Source: Methanofollis sp. W23
GTDB taxonomy: Archaea; Halobacteriota; Methanomicrobia; Methanomicrobiales; Methanofollaceae
Assembly: GCF_017875325.1 (NCBI RefSeq)
Contig: NZ_JAGGMN010000001.1
Coordinates: forward strand, 1,054,001 to 1,118,000
Direction of reading: 5' to 3'
DNA: 64,000 bases
Shown piece after piece: positions 25,517 through 34,353 of this stretch. The notes beneath the pieces were generated by a model. That model did no database searches and was not told the origin of the DNA. It worked only from the letters and a program-made list of their open reading frames with translations. Both the position numbers and the translations under genes were made by a program. How positions within the stretch are numbered: position 1 is the stretch's first letter; every line of letters begins with the position of its first letter.

Positions 25517-26698
25517 ATGCCATCCCGGAATCCGTATTTCTCGCCATCCAGTTTATTCAAAAAAATAACAATATTCGGTATAATCATCTCAATAGCCCTG
25601 GTCTCATCTGGAATGGCGACAGACCCCCGGGAAGTCACCCCCCTCTCACCTGAAGGAGGCGCCTGGGAAGCGGTGGCGGTCTCCGGCGACGTCCTTGTTG
25701 CACACGCCATTTTCCCGGAAGAAGAGATCGTCCTCTATTCCCTCTCGACCGGCGAGAAACGGTCCCTCGACCATGCCCCCGGCGGGTCCAAACACCTTGC
25801 GCCAGAGGCATGCTACACCCTGGGGCCTCCTGATCTCTCGGGGCGATATGCCGCCTGGCTCAGAACATATCCCGTGCTCCCTGGCACAGAGCAAAAGGGG
25901 CAGGTGGTCCTTGCAGATCTCGTGGCCGGCACAGAGCAGGTGATCGATGAGGGGCACGGCTACGGGGAGAGAGTGAAGGTCGCCGGAGACCTTGTCTGCT
26001 GGATGGAACATGACGACACAGGGCGAGAGGGCACCTCGACGCTCAGGGTGCACCGCATCGGCGAAGGCAAGACCTGGAGCAGGATGACGTTCAAGGGTGA
26101 CGCCGACCTGGGCGACGTCGGGGGCGACTGGGCCGTCCTGACCAATCCAGAGCAGAAACACGCCGTCGTGGCCATCAACCTCTCAGACCAGAGTGAGGTC
26201 GTCCTCGCAGGTCCCGGCCGCAACCCCCGCGATTTTTCGGTCTCTGGCGACCGTGTCCTCTGGGTGAAAAAAGATGTCAACGGCCGGTTCAGCAGAAACC
26301 CAGAGAAGATCCAGAGCATCTCGACCGATGCTGTGCTCTCCCTGATCTCTCTTCCCGGAGGCGACGCCAAAGACCTTGCCGCTACCTCGCTTGCCGGCGA
26401 GGGCAGGGGGCCGGGGAATATTACGATGGACGGGACCGATCTTGGAAATGCCATCGTCGAGGGGGACTATGCCGCATGGGTGCTGACCGAGTATGCAGAC
26501 GGGGAGAGGCACCCGGCGATCGTGGTGCGCCGTCTTTCTGACGGTGCCGAGAGCAGGATCACAAGGAACGGCACCATAAAGGCTCTGTTCATCGCCGACG
26601 GGATGGTGGTCTGGCAGGAGGGGGCGGGGCCTCTTGCTCCATGCCAGGTCTACTGCGCCGTGTGCCCGGCGGCCGGGCGGGCTGTCGCAGGCCCATAG
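25517..26698 (+). CDS. Secreted beta-propeller-like protein
   Basis: 393 residues. A signal peptide (about residues 14-34, KKITIFGIIISIALVSSGMA) is followed by repeats of about 45-60 residues with a VSGDxVxW-type core: VSGDVLVAHAIF, VAGDLVCWMEHD, VGGDWAVLTN, VSGDRVLWVKKD, VEGDYAAWVLTE and IADGMVVWQEG. This is the TolB-like propeller pattern common in surface proteins of methanogens. Ligand unknown. The TATA-like AGTATAAAACC at 25493-25503 is unusually close to the ATG, so a later start within the signal region cannot be excluded. A truncated relative lies at 32352. Confidence 0.72.
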   Translation: MPSRNPYFSPSSLFKKITIFGIIISIALVSSGMATDPREVTPLSPEGGAWEAVAVSGDVLVAHAIFPEEEIVLYSLSTGEKRSLDHAPGGSKHLAPEACYTLGPPDLSGRYAAWLRTYPVLPGTEQKGQVVLADLVAGTEQVIDEGHGYGERVKVAGDLVCWMEHDDTGREGTSTLRVHRIGEGKTWSRMTFKGDADLGDVGGDWAVLTNPEQKHAVVAINLSDQSEVVLAGPGRNPRDFSVSGDRVLWVKKDVNGRFSRNPEKIQSISTDAVLSLISLPGGDAKDLAATSLAGEGRGPGNITMDGTDLGNAIVEGDYAAWVLTEYADGERHPAIVVRRLSDGAESRITRNGTIKALFIADGMVVWQEGAGPLAPCQVYCAVCPAAGRAVAGP

Positions 26699-26700
26699 CC

Positions 26701-27291
26701 TCAACTGTCGTACGCTCTCCTGATCACAGAGAGGTTCATCCTGAAGTAGTGTGCCATCGCCCGCACAAAATAGCGTGCCGGGTAGATGCTCCCGACGGTC
26801 ACGAGCACCCCGACGGCGATGAGCCCTGCGGCCGTCGCCATCCTCATAAGCGGGGTCTCGAAGGGCATGACCACGGTCATCTCGGGCGGCACCACAGAGG
26901 GCACGGCCGTGACGACCAGGGCCACGACGCCGCCGAGTGCGAGGGAAACCCCGGTTACGAAGATTGCAAAGATGATGGAGGCGACGATGACGATCGGCAC
27001 CAGGGCGATACAGAAATTGAAGAGCCCGAGCCCGAGCGTCGCCAGTGCGGCGCGGCAGAGGGCGGCAAACGATCCTGTCTGCTCGGCGGTCTTGATGTGT
27101 GAGGCAGCACACAGGTGTTTCCCGATCTCATCCGGGTCTCCGAGGGCGGCGGCGATCTCGGTCTCGGTCCGCCCGGCCTCGGCACCGGCGGCAAAGTATT
27201 CTTCGTAATCGGCGATGATCTCCTGCACCTCGTCGTCGGGAAGCCCATGCAGGCGTGCGCTCAGTCTCTCAAGAAATTCTGTTCTGTCCAT
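26701..27291 (-). CDS. HAAS/DUF1700 membrane protein
   Basis: 196 residues. The N-terminal 55 residues (EFLERLSARLHGLPDDEVQE, then IIADYEEYFAAG, then EIAAALGDPDEIGKHL) are the HAAS domain found beside PadR regulators. Four hydrophobic segments follow. The gene starts 7 bases after the PadR stop, the standard PadR-HAAS pair, in which the membrane protein is the regulated partner. Its activity is unknown. Confidence 0.85.
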   Translation of the reverse strand: MDRTEFLERLSARLHGLPDDEVQEIIADYEEYFAAGAEAGRTETEIAAALGDPDEIGKHLCAASHIKTAEQTGSFAALCRAALATLGLGLFNFCIALVPIVIVASIIFAIFVTGVSLALGGVVALVVTAVPSVVPPEMTVVMPFETPLMRMATAAGLIAVGVLVTVGSIYPARYFVRAMAHYFRMNLSVIRRAYDS

Positions 27292-27297
27292 CTTCTC

Positions 27298-27639
27298 TCA
27301 TCCCCTGCTCTCAGTCGAATGTTCTTCTCTCTTGTCCCCGAGAAACCGGTTGACCTGCCCGACAAAGAGGAACCACTCTGCTCTCAGATGGGCGTGGAGG
27401 GCGTGGCCGCTCTCGGTGAGACGATAATATTTTCTGGGCGGCCCGCCGGTCGACTCCTGGAGGTAGGTCTCAAGATGCCCCTCGTTCTTCAGGCGCCGCA
27501 GGAGCGGATAGACGGTACCCTCTGAGATCTCGACGGCCCCTGAGATCTCCTGCACGATCTCGTAACCGTAGCACGCCTTCCTGGAGAGGAGGGAGAGGAC
27601 GCAGAGGTCGAGGACTCCTTTCTTAAACTGGACATTCAT
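27298..27639 (-). CDS. PadR-family transcriptional regulator
   Basis: 113 residues, typical for PadR-s1 proteins. The winged helix is complete: [20 protein letters not shown], then [23 protein letters not shown], and [19 protein letters not shown]. The upstream frame to 27927 is repeat DNA; the ATG at 27639 follows the operator region and is chosen. With the HAAS gene it forms an autoregulated two-gene operon. Confidence 0.92.
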   Translation of the reverse strand: MNVQFKKGVLDLCVLSLLSRKACYGYEIVQEISGAVEISEGTVYPLLRRLKNEGHLETYLQESTGGPPRKYYRLTESGHALHAHLRAEWFLFVGQVNRFLGDKREEHSTESRG

Positions 27640-27650
27640 GGGTTCATCTC

Positions 27651-27698
27651 GTGCGCATGGTAGTGTGCCACGCACAGTAGTGTGCAATATACAGTAGT
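27651..27698 (-). promoter_or_regulatory. Iterated operator and promoter of the padR operon
   Basis: On the minus strand ACTACTGTATATTGCAC (27698-27682) and ACTACTGTGCGTGGCAC (27681-27665) are contiguous 17-base direct repeats, followed by the partial third copy ACTACCATGCGCACG (27664-27650). The first copy includes the TATA-like TGTATATTG. The array ends 11 bases before the padR ATG. Such phased repeats over a promoter are a likely PadR binding array. Confidence 0.6.
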
Positions 27699-28455
27699 GG
27701 CGACGAGGGTATATTTCTTTTCTCCCGACATGACCCCATGGGTCCGAGATGAATCGGCCCTGGAGAGGACCTTGTGACGGCTTTCTGTGGCGAGGTCGGC
27801 GGTCAGCCCCAACCACCACCATCCTCTTCAGGTACACCGATTGCGCCTTCCCGCCTTCATTGTCATCCAGGGGGAACGAATATGAGCGAGTTCGAGAAGA
27901 TCGTGACCTTCGAAGAACCCTGGGCACGAAGAAGGAAGGGGGGAGGAGATTTTCAGAGCCGAAAGATAAGGTCCCTGGCTGTGTAGAAACCCTCGCCTCT
28001 TCCAGATGCGAGCGCGATTCAACCGCCTCTCCTCATCTTCTCGCCGACCCCCCGCACCACGATAGGTTGTGGACGGCAATCCGTCTTCATGAATTTCGAA
28101 TACGCCTTCCCTGCCCTATCTTCATCCCGGGGGTCCGGGGGCAGCGCCCCCGGCGCGATTCAGAAAGGAAGGTAGGAAAATCACGCGTGCACCCATAAAG
28201 GGTGTGGGTTTCTCAGAGCCGTTTTCTACAAAGTTGATCCATGGGTGTCCGAGCACCCTGGATCATGATCTCTCACCGTTGACAGGACGGTCGAGTCCGC
28301 CTCACCAGAGACTCCTGTACACCATGAACCGGATGCTTCATCGTCTCCCTGCTGATGAGAACGTCGATCCAGAGCAGATATAATCTCCAGAAGTATAGTG
28401 TGTCATGGATGCCGCCAGGCATTGGTCCTGCGACACCTGAGACGAGGAACCGAGT
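27699..28455. repeat. Intergenic repeat mosaic
   Basis: An end ATTTTCAGAGCC near 27951 is followed by GGCTGTGTAGAAA (27977-27989), a CGATAGGTTGTGGACGGC segment, CGCCTTCCCTGCCCTATC, the core CCGGGGGTCCGGGGGCAGC and a right end TTTCTCAGAGCC at 28209-28220. Target duplications are not clear for this pair. From 28221 to 28455 I see no repeat landmark and no gene; the lipoprotein promoter probably lies near AGCAGATATAATCTCC (28374-28389). Confidence 0.6.
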
Positions 28456-28911
28456 ATGAAAAACCCATGGTATTTTCTTCTGTTCATCGGAGTCCTGGCG
28501 CTTGTCGCCGGGTGCACGACACCGGTGGAGAACACAGTCCCTGAAACGACGACCGCGACCCCTATAGAGACGCCGGTCACCACCCGGCCCGCCCTCGCCA
28601 CCGACCTCCCAGAGTTTGAGTACGCAGAGGTGCCGGTCATCTCATCTGGCGATACCGACTGGATGACGACCAATGCCTCCTATGTCGCGAGGACCGCCCT
28701 CAGGGACGAGGCGGCGCGGGTGATGTACCAGGAGGGCGGCACAGTCGAGGGAGTGCTCCTCTCCTGCCACCCGACGCCCCTCCCCTCGGCAGGGGACGGG
28801 TGCGCCCCGGCCCTCAGGATCACCAACCAGACTGCAACAGTCGATTTCCTGGTCGACGAGGAGGGGGGACGGGTGATCGCGGTGGTGGTCGAGATGAAGG
28901 AGAACGTGTGA
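28456..28911 (+). CDS. Small lipoprotein, hypothetical
   Basis: 151 residues. The signal peptide ends in the lipobox LVAGC (Cys about residue 20), followed by a threonine/proline-rich linker (TPVENTVPETTTATPIETPV) and an acidic folded part with two cysteines (LLSCHPTPLPSAGDGCAPAL). It should be anchored outside the membrane by a lipid. Family not recognised. It stands alone. Confidence 0.72.
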   Translation: MKNPWYFLLFIGVLALVAGCTTPVENTVPETTTATPIETPVTTRPALATDLPEFEYAEVPVISSGDTDWMTTNASYVARTALRDEAARVMYQEGGTVEGVLLSCHPTPLPSAGDGCAPALRITNQTATVDFLVDEEGGRVIAVVVEMKENV

Positions 28912-29280
28912 GATCAGAGCGTGAGCATGAGAAGAGACATGGTCGAAATGAGGTTCTGGCTCTGCAGAACCTCTCACCAATTCTTGATGTGAGCGTGAGC
29001 GTGACCGGACCGCCTTCCCCTCTCGATCGCGCCAGGGGCGAGTGCCACCCTGGCTCTGATGAGCAGGCTCAACAATCTTGATGAGAATTGTGCCGCCCTC
29101 GATTCAATCGTGTGGCATGAGTTCGGGGGCGGCCAACTCCACTGCACGAAGATTGGTACAGAAAGTTTCTCCTGAGTCAAAAATATTCTCAAACTCCCCC
29201 AAATCATTTCTCAGAGATCGAAAACTCTGACCAACCGTTCCCCTCCGAGATCGCTCTCTCAGGAGAAATTCAACAGAACG
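28912..29280. repeat. Intergenic stretch with one repeat end
   Basis: GGCTCTGCAGAAC (28958-28970) starts a segment, CTCTCACCAATTCTTGATG then GAGCGTGA, that is the reverse complement of the family's right-hand arm. The decayed core CCAGGGGCGAGTGCCACCCTGG follows near 29030 and GAGTTCGGGGGCGGCC near 29115. The stretch 29150-29280 is AT-richer and holds no gene I can support. Confidence 0.45.
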
Positions 29281-29720
29281 ACTCTGTAGAATTTTTCATG
29301 AGGCGAGATCACGCTTCACGCATACGCGATGAAAATATCATCTCAGAACTGGATCGATGCTTGACCCTCATCCTTGCTTTCGAGGAGCGAATCGAAGTCG
29401 AGCATCGTGCCGCCCCTCGGCTCTCTTCGTCGAGGGGGTCCGGGGGCAGGGCTCCCGGCGCGAGATTGCGGGATAGATTTGAGGATTTGGGGCGGCCGAT
29501 CCATCAGAGGAATTTTCTATCCTCTGTGTATCGGCTTCAACGTGATAGAGCACGTTCACCCTCTCATGCAAACCTGAAGAGAGGATCGTCGGGATCATTT
29601 TCATGGTAAATCCTCTGGATGGATCTCTCTGGCGGGGGTTGGCCGCCCTCCGGCGAGAAGATGGAGGAAGGCGGTTGCATCGCGCTCGCACCAAGAATAG
29701 ATGAGAGTTTCTACAGGGCC
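29281..29720 (+). mobile_element. Composite MITE-like element (long type), 440 bp, with target duplication
   Basis: The left end is GACTCTGTAGAAT (29281-29293) and the right end TTTCTACAGGGCC (29708-29720). The flanks AACAGAAC (29273-29280) and AACAAAAC (29721-29728) match at 7 of 8 bases. The inside reads, in order, CATACGCGATGAAAATATC, a GCCGCCCCTCGG...GGGGGTCCGGGGG core, GGCGGCCGATCCATCAGAGG, TTCATGGTAAATCCTC, GGCGGGGGTTGGCCGCCC and GGAAGGCGG. It therefore contains, in reverse, the whole body seen at 18437 and 24454. Confidence 0.8.
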
Positions 29721-29752
29721 AACAAAACAGAAATTTTATTCTCAAAAAAAAT

Positions 29753-29882
29753 GGCTCTGTAGAAATCCTCTTGACAGTTCTCTTCGACGGGGGTCCGTGC
29801 GGCACTCGCCCCCGGCGCGAGCACAGGAGAATGCGTTTGAGTCACGCGTGCACCTGGAGGAGGTGAGGGCTTCTCCACAGCC
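29753..29882 (+). mobile_element. Short MITE-like element, 130 bp, with target duplication
   Basis: The left end GGCTCTGTAGAAA (29753-29765) is perfect and the right end CTTCTCCACAGCC (29870-29882) is degenerate. The flanks AAAAAAAT and AAAAAAAG match at 7 of 8 bases. Inside are TTCTCTTCGACGGGGGTCCG, CACTCGCCCCCGGCGCGAG and the arm GTGCACCTGGAGGAGGTGAG. It starts 32 bases after the end of the 29281 element and ends next to the upp stop codon. Confidence 0.75.
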
Positions 29883-29891
29883 AAAAAAAGA

Positions 29892-30521
29892 TTATTTTGT
29901 CCCAAAGAGACGGTCGCCGGCATCGCCAAGACCTGGCATGATGTAGCCCTTCTCATTGAGATGGTCGTCGATCACCGCCGGGATGATCTCGACGTCGGGA
30001 TGGTCCTCCTCCATCTTTGCAAGCCCCTCGGGCGCCGCAAGGATGCAGAGGACCTTGATGCTCTTCACGCCCGCCCTCTTCAGCATCGAACAGACCGCCG
30101 AGGTGGTCCCGCCGGTGGCAAGCATCGGGTCGAGGATATAGTTCCTCCTGAGATGCACGTTCTCGGCGAGTTTCGCATAGTAGAGCTGCGGTTCGAGTGT
30201 ATCCTCGTCGCGGTAATAGCCGATATAACTGATCTTGGCGCTCGGGATGATGCTCAGGAACCCCTCCTGCATCCCGATACCGGCACGGAAGACCGGGACG
30301 ATGGACGGGTCCTCCTCCATGAACATCTCGACCTCCATCTCAGAGCCCTGCCATCCGTCGATGGTGGTTGCCTCCAGTTCGAGGTCGCGGGTCGCCTCAT
30401 AGGTCAGCAGCGAGGTGAGTTCGGTCACGATCTGCCTGAAGTCCTTGGGTCTTGTCCCGATGTCCCTGAGCATATTGATCTTGTGGGTGATGACCGGGTG
30501 GGAGACTGGCCGTACAGTCAT
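29892..30521 (-). CDS. upp: Uracil phosphoribosyltransferase
   Basis: 209 residues, the family length. It makes UMP from uracil and PRPP. The PRPP-binding loop is LDPMLATGGTTSAV (about residues 131-144), and SYIGYYRDEDTLEPQLYYAK and the C-terminal PGLGDAGDRLFGT complete the family pattern. The start overlaps the uraA stop (ATGA, 30518-30521), so uptake and salvage of uracil are coupled. Confidence 0.96.
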   Translation of the reverse strand: MTVRPVSHPVITHKINMLRDIGTRPKDFRQIVTELTSLLTYEATRDLELEATTIDGWQGSEMEVEMFMEEDPSIVPVFRAGIGMQEGFLSIIPSAKISYIGYYRDEDTLEPQLYYAKLAENVHLRRNYILDPMLATGGTTSAVCSMLKRAGVKSIKVLCILAAPEGLAKMEEDHPDVEIIPAVIDDHLNEKGYIMPGLGDAGDRLFGTK

Positions 30522-31774
30522 TCTGCCGCCACCCCCTGCGGTGCCTGGCCCTCAGGGTCAGGGATCACGAGGTTGAGGACGACCCCGATGATCGCCGCAA
30601 GCCCGATCCCGGCCAGCTTGAAGTCGCCGAACGGGATGAAAAGCCCGCCGATCGCGGTGATCAGCACGATGGAAGCGATGACCGCGTTCTTCTGGAGCGT
30701 CAGGTCGATCTTGTTCTGGACCAACTGGTTGATGCCAAGACTTGCGATGAGCCCGAAGAGGAGGATCATCACGCCGCCCATCACCGGGATGGGGATGCTG
30801 TGCAGTGCCGCACCGATCTTGCCGATGAACGCAAAGCAGATCGCAAAGACGGCGGCGGCAGTCATGATCAGCGGGTTGAACTGCCTGGTCAGCGCCACTG
30901 CGCCGGTCACCTCAGAGTAAGTGGTGTTCGGCGGCCCGCCGATGAACGAGGCGACAAAGGTGGCGACCCCGTCACCCAGCATGGTGCGGTGAACGCCTGG
31001 GTCCTCCAGGTAGTTCTTCCCGGTGACCGACCCGATGGCCAGGACGTCCCCGAAGTGCTCGATGGCCGGGGCGATCGCGACCGGGACGATGAAGAGGATG
31101 GCCTCAAGGTTCCACTCAGGCAGGGTGAAGGCCGGGACTGCAAACCAGGCCGCTGCAAGGATCCCCGAGTAATCGACGATCCCGAGCGCGGCCGCGAGGG
31201 CATATCCCGCCGCGATCCCGCAGAGGATCGGGATCAGCCTGAGCCACCCTTTCAAGAAGGTGAAGACCACCAGCGTCGTCAGGAGCGAGACCCCTGAGAG
31301 GAGCAGCGCCGTCTCGACCGGCACGACCTGGACCCCGCTACCGTCGATCCCGAGCGCCATGTTTACCGCGGCCGGGGCGAGGGAGAGACCGATCGCACAG
31401 ATGACCGGGCCGACCACCACCGGCGGGAAGAGCCTGTTGACGAGCCCCACGCCAGAAAACCTGATCACAAAACTCAGCAGCACGTAGAACAGGCCTGCGG
31501 CGGCAAGACCGCAGAGGGTGCTGGGTATGCCCCATGTTGCGACACCATACATGATCGCAGGAATAAACGCAAAAGAAGAGGCAAGAAAGATCGGTACTTT
31601 CATTCGTGTAATCAACTGGAAGATCAGGGTCCCGATACCCGCCGTGAAGAGCGCGACATTCGGGTCCAACCCCGTGAGGAGCGGGACGATGACAAGCGCA
31701 CCGAAGGCGACGAAAAGGACCTGAACCCCCAGACACATCTCTTTTATACTTATAGTCACTCGTTCGTGGCCCAT
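30518..31774 (-). CDS. uraA: Uracil permease (UraA/NCS2 family)
   Basis: 418 residues with about 14 predicted membrane segments. The NCS2 signatures include PAIEHFGDVLAIGSVTGKNY with the substrate-binding glutamate, and GGPPNTTYSEVTGAVALTRQ. It imports uracil with protons and feeds Upp, encoded by the overlapping next gene. GAGGTATTCCT precedes the ATG. A TATA-like GGTATATTC lies at about 31884-31892 on the minus strand. Confidence 0.95.
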   Translation of the reverse strand: MGHERVTISIKEMCLGVQVLFVAFGALVIVPLLTGLDPNVALFTAGIGTLIFQLITRMKVPIFLASSFAFIPAIMYGVATWGIPSTLCGLAAAGLFYVLLSFVIRFSGVGLVNRLFPPVVVGPVICAIGLSLAPAAVNMALGIDGSGVQVVPVETALLLSGVSLLTTLVVFTFLKGWLRLIPILCGIAAGYALAAALGIVDYSGILAAAWFAVPAFTLPEWNLEAILFIVPVAIAPAIEHFGDVLAIGSVTGKNYLEDPGVHRTMLGDGVATFVASFIGGPPNTTYSEVTGAVALTRQFNPLIMTAAAVFAICFAFIGKIGAALHSIPIPVMGGVMILLFGLIASLGINQLVQNKIDLTLQKNAVIASIVLITAIGGLFIPFGDFKLAGIGLAAIIGVVLNLVIPDPEGQAPQGVAAE

Positions 31775-32349
31775 AGGAATACCTCAGTCTGATGAACTGT
31801 GAATAGGAACGAGTCTGCACCGGCATGACGCATCAGACGCGGTGCTCCCAGATTTCCTCCAGAAATTTTTGCGATTCGTGATGAATATACCTATGCTCCT
31901 CCTTCCCTGGATCATCTCAGATGTTCAGTCTGACCTGAGGTTCAGATCACAGGCATGGGGTGCGTCTCTTCGGGCATGCTGGTGGATCCGACCCTGACAT
32001 GGCGCCTGGATCTGCGAGTTCTCGTCCGGGTCAGGATACTACCCAGCCACCCGTCTCCCCGCCTTCCCCGCGCATGAGCGAGAGCGTCCTTGTAGGGAAC
32101 TTCATTCATAAGTCCAGACCCAGGAGAGATCTTTGTGATGACTCTCGGTGACGGGGGGTGAGGGTCTCCCGCTCCCCCTATGATGAAGATCGGCCGGGGA
32201 CTGCAACAACTTCTTCATGTTCGTTGATTGTGCCTTCCCAGCCCAATCTTCGTCCCGGGGGTCCGGGGGCAGCGCCCCCGGCGCGAACGATAAGGGAAGG
32301 CGGGTGATTCACACGTATGCCTGAAAGAGGTGAAAGTTTCTACAGAGCC
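31775..32349 (+). mobile_element. Repeat copy with intact right end, left end decayed
   Basis: From about 32137: GATGACTCTCGGTGACGGGG, a GGGGGGTGAGGGTCTCCCGC hairpin, CGGCCGGGGACTGCAAC, GTGCCTTCCCAGCCCAATC, the core CCGGGGGTCCGGGGGCAGC and the right end TTTCTACAGAGCC (32337-32349). The left terminal repeat is missing. The right end directly abuts a truncated propeller gene. Between 31775 and 32130 lies the uraA promoter region and no other gene I can support. Confidence 0.68.
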
Positions 32350-32351
32350 GT

Positions 32352-32852
32352 GCGAACAGCGACCCCCGCGTCTTGGGAGATTACCTGGTCTGCACAGATC
32401 AGGCTCCATAGAGCGACCCCGACGTCTCGGGCGACCGGATCGTCTGGACCGACCGGCGCCATGGGAATGACGACGTCTATCTCTACAATATCACGACCGG
32501 TTGCGAGTGCGTGCTCGCGAATTCGTCGGCCATGAAGAGCGGCCCCTCGATCTCAGGCGACCTGGTGGTCTGGACCGAGTATGTTTTCAGGGAGAGCGAC
32601 GTCCCGGACGCCGACACCTATCTCTTCGACCTTGTGACAGGAGAGAAGATGATCGTCTGTTCTTCTGGCTCTCGTTCCATGAGCGATGATCTCATCTCAG
32701 GCGACTGCATCGTCTGGAGTAAGGGGTGTTCTGTCATGCTCTTTATCTATGAACACACCCGGGAACCAGCATCGACGACGAAGGTCCCTGCCCCAGTTGC
32801 CGCCGTCCTGGCCGCGCTGGCCCTCGTCTCCATGGCCCGGCGTCGGGGGTGA
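32352..32852 (+). pseudogene. Truncated and frameshifted surface beta-propeller gene
   Basis: Immediately after a repeat right end the sequence reads DPRVLGDYLVCTDQAP and then a stop in one frame. In the next frame it reads DPDVSGDRIVWTDRRHGNDD, VYLYNITTGCE, ISGDLVVWTEYVF and ISGDCIVWSKG. These are propeller blades of the SGDxIVW type. The C-terminus has a hydrophobic helix and basic end (APVAAVLAALALVSMARRRG), as in archaeal surface proteins with a C-terminal sorting anchor. No start codon or signal peptide remains. The 5' part was lost at the repeat junction. Confidence 0.65.
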
Positions 32853-32923
32853 GGGGGCGCAACCCATATATCCCGCGGCCGCGTCTTCACCTCACGTCCC
32901 ACCCGGGACATGGGGGAAATCGA

Positions 32924-33475
32924 GTGGCAAAAGTTGCACGGGAAATGGTCGAGGCGACGGGGATCGACGTCGACAAACTGCTGGAGATGCTGGTCAAAAA
33001 CGCCGCGGCCGAACTGACCACCTTTTATTATTACACCATCCTGCGGGCCAACCTCATCGGGCTGGAGGGAGAGACGATCAAGGAGATCGCAGAGACCGCA
33101 CGGATCGAGGACAGGAACCACTTCGAGGCGCTGGTCCCGCGGATCTACGAACTCGGCGGGAAACTTCCCGACGACATGGTGGCGTTTCACACCATCTCGG
33201 CCTGCCCTCCGGCGAGGCTCCCGCCAGACCCGTCCGATGTCACCGCAATGCTCACCGTCCTCGTCGAGGCAGAGCGGTGTGCGGTCCGTGGGTATACCGA
33301 GATCTGCACCTACACCGCGGGCAAGGACCACCGCACCTATGACCTGGCACTGGCGATCCTCAACGAGGAGGTGGAGCACGAGTCCTGGTTCTCCGAGTTC
33401 CTGGGCGAGGGGCCGTCAGGGCATTTCCTCAGGAGAGGGGAGACCTCGCCTTTCGTCTCAAAGTTCATGCGCTGA
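32924..33475 (+). CDS. Dps-like (DPSL, thioferritin-type) ferritin protein
   Basis: 183 residues from GTG at 32924, which follows GGGGGAAATCGA; the frame upstream to 32849 overlaps the pseudogene. Ferritin ligands are visible in AAAELTTFYYYTILRANLIG, ETARIEDRNHFEAL, LVEAERCAVRGYTEIC and LAILNEEVEHESWF. The CAVRGYTEIC pair of cysteines near the iron site is the thioferritin mark of DPSL proteins, which detoxify peroxide with Fe2+. TATA-like CCATATATC occurs at about 32864-32872. The ZIP transporter gene starts 6 bases after it. Confidence 0.92.
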   Translation: MAKVAREMVEATGIDVDKLLEMLVKNAAAELTTFYYYTILRANLIGLEGETIKEIAETARIEDRNHFEALVPRIYELGGKLPDDMVAFHTISACPPARLPPDPSDVTAMLTVLVEAERCAVRGYTEICTYTAGKDHRTYDLALAILNEEVEHESWFSEFLGEGPSGHFLRRGETSPFVSKFMR

Positions 33476-33481
33476 GATCTG

Positions 33482-34297
33482 ATGCAGATGATGGCCCTGC
33501 TGGAGAGCCTTGGGCCGGTCTGGCAGGCCTTTCTTGCCGGGTGCTTCACCTGGGGGCTCACCGCCCTCGGGGCGGGCACAGTTTTTTTCACGCGGGGGGT
33601 GGAGCGGCGGGTGCTCGACCTCATGCTCGGGTTTGCTGCCGGGGTGATGATCGCCGCAAGTTACTGGTCGCTCCTGGCCCCGGCGGTCGAACTCTCGGCC
33701 GGACTTTCGGTGCCGGTCTGGCTCCCGCCTGCCGCCGGGTTCCTTGCAGGGGGCCTGGCGATGTGGGTGACCGAGGCGCTGCTCCCCTATCTTCACCCTG
33801 ACACCTCAGAGAGAGGTTCTGGCAGCCGCGGGCCGGGGATGCGGCGGAGCAGTCTCATGCTCATCCTTGCGGTGACTGTCCACAACATCCCAGAGGGCCT
33901 GGCGGTGGGGGTGGGCTTTGGCGCCCTGGCCGCCGCACATCCCTCGGCAACCCTGGCCGGGGCGGTCGGACTCGCCGTCGGGATCGGGCTCCAGAACTTC
34001 CCTGAGGGGATGGCGGTCTCGATGCCTCTCAGGCGCGAGGGGTTCTCGCGCCTGCGAAGTTTCTGGTACGGCCAGCTCTCCGGCGTCGTCGAACCGGCGG
34101 CTGCAGTCTTCGGGGCGGCGGCGGTCATCGTCGCCGCACCGGTCCTGCCCTACGCCCTCGCCTTCGCTGCCGGGGCGATGATCTTTGTCGTGGCAGCAGA
34201 GGTGATCCCTGAAGCGCAGGGGAGTCCAGGGCTTGCGACCCTGGGGGTGCTTGCCGGGTTTGTGGTGATGATGGTGCTTGACGTGGCGTTGGGGTAG
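33482..34297 (+). CDS. ZIP-family metal transporter, co-transcribed with Dps-like gene
   Basis: 271 residues, eight predicted helices. Metal-site helices carry VHNIPEGLAVGVGFG (about residue 136) and LQNFPEGMAVSMPL (about residue 172), the second with QNFPEG in place of HNxPEG, which is typical of the archaeal GufA-like branch. LSGVVEPAAAVFG is the conserved ZupT helix 6. It lies 6 bases after the DPSL stop, so it probably supplies or balances iron or zinc with that ferritin. Confidence 0.92.
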   Translation: MQMMALLESLGPVWQAFLAGCFTWGLTALGAGTVFFTRGVERRVLDLMLGFAAGVMIAASYWSLLAPAVELSAGLSVPVWLPPAAGFLAGGLAMWVTEALLPYLHPDTSERGSGSRGPGMRRSSLMLILAVTVHNIPEGLAVGVGFGALAAAHPSATLAGAVGLAVGIGLQNFPEGMAVSMPLRREGFSRLRSFWYGQLSGVVEPAAAVFGAAAVIVAAPVLPYALAFAAGAMIFVVAAEVIPEAQGSPGLATLGVLAGFVVMMVLDVALG

Positions 34298-34353
34298 CGC
34301 GCGCTGAAAAATGCCCGGGTACACCTTTCAATGCGACCCGACCTCATTACACT

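Noticed and set aside
26183-27112. 309-codon minus-strand frame over the propeller and HAAS genes
   Set aside because: It covers two real genes in other frames and is arginine-rich, typical of a shadow frame.
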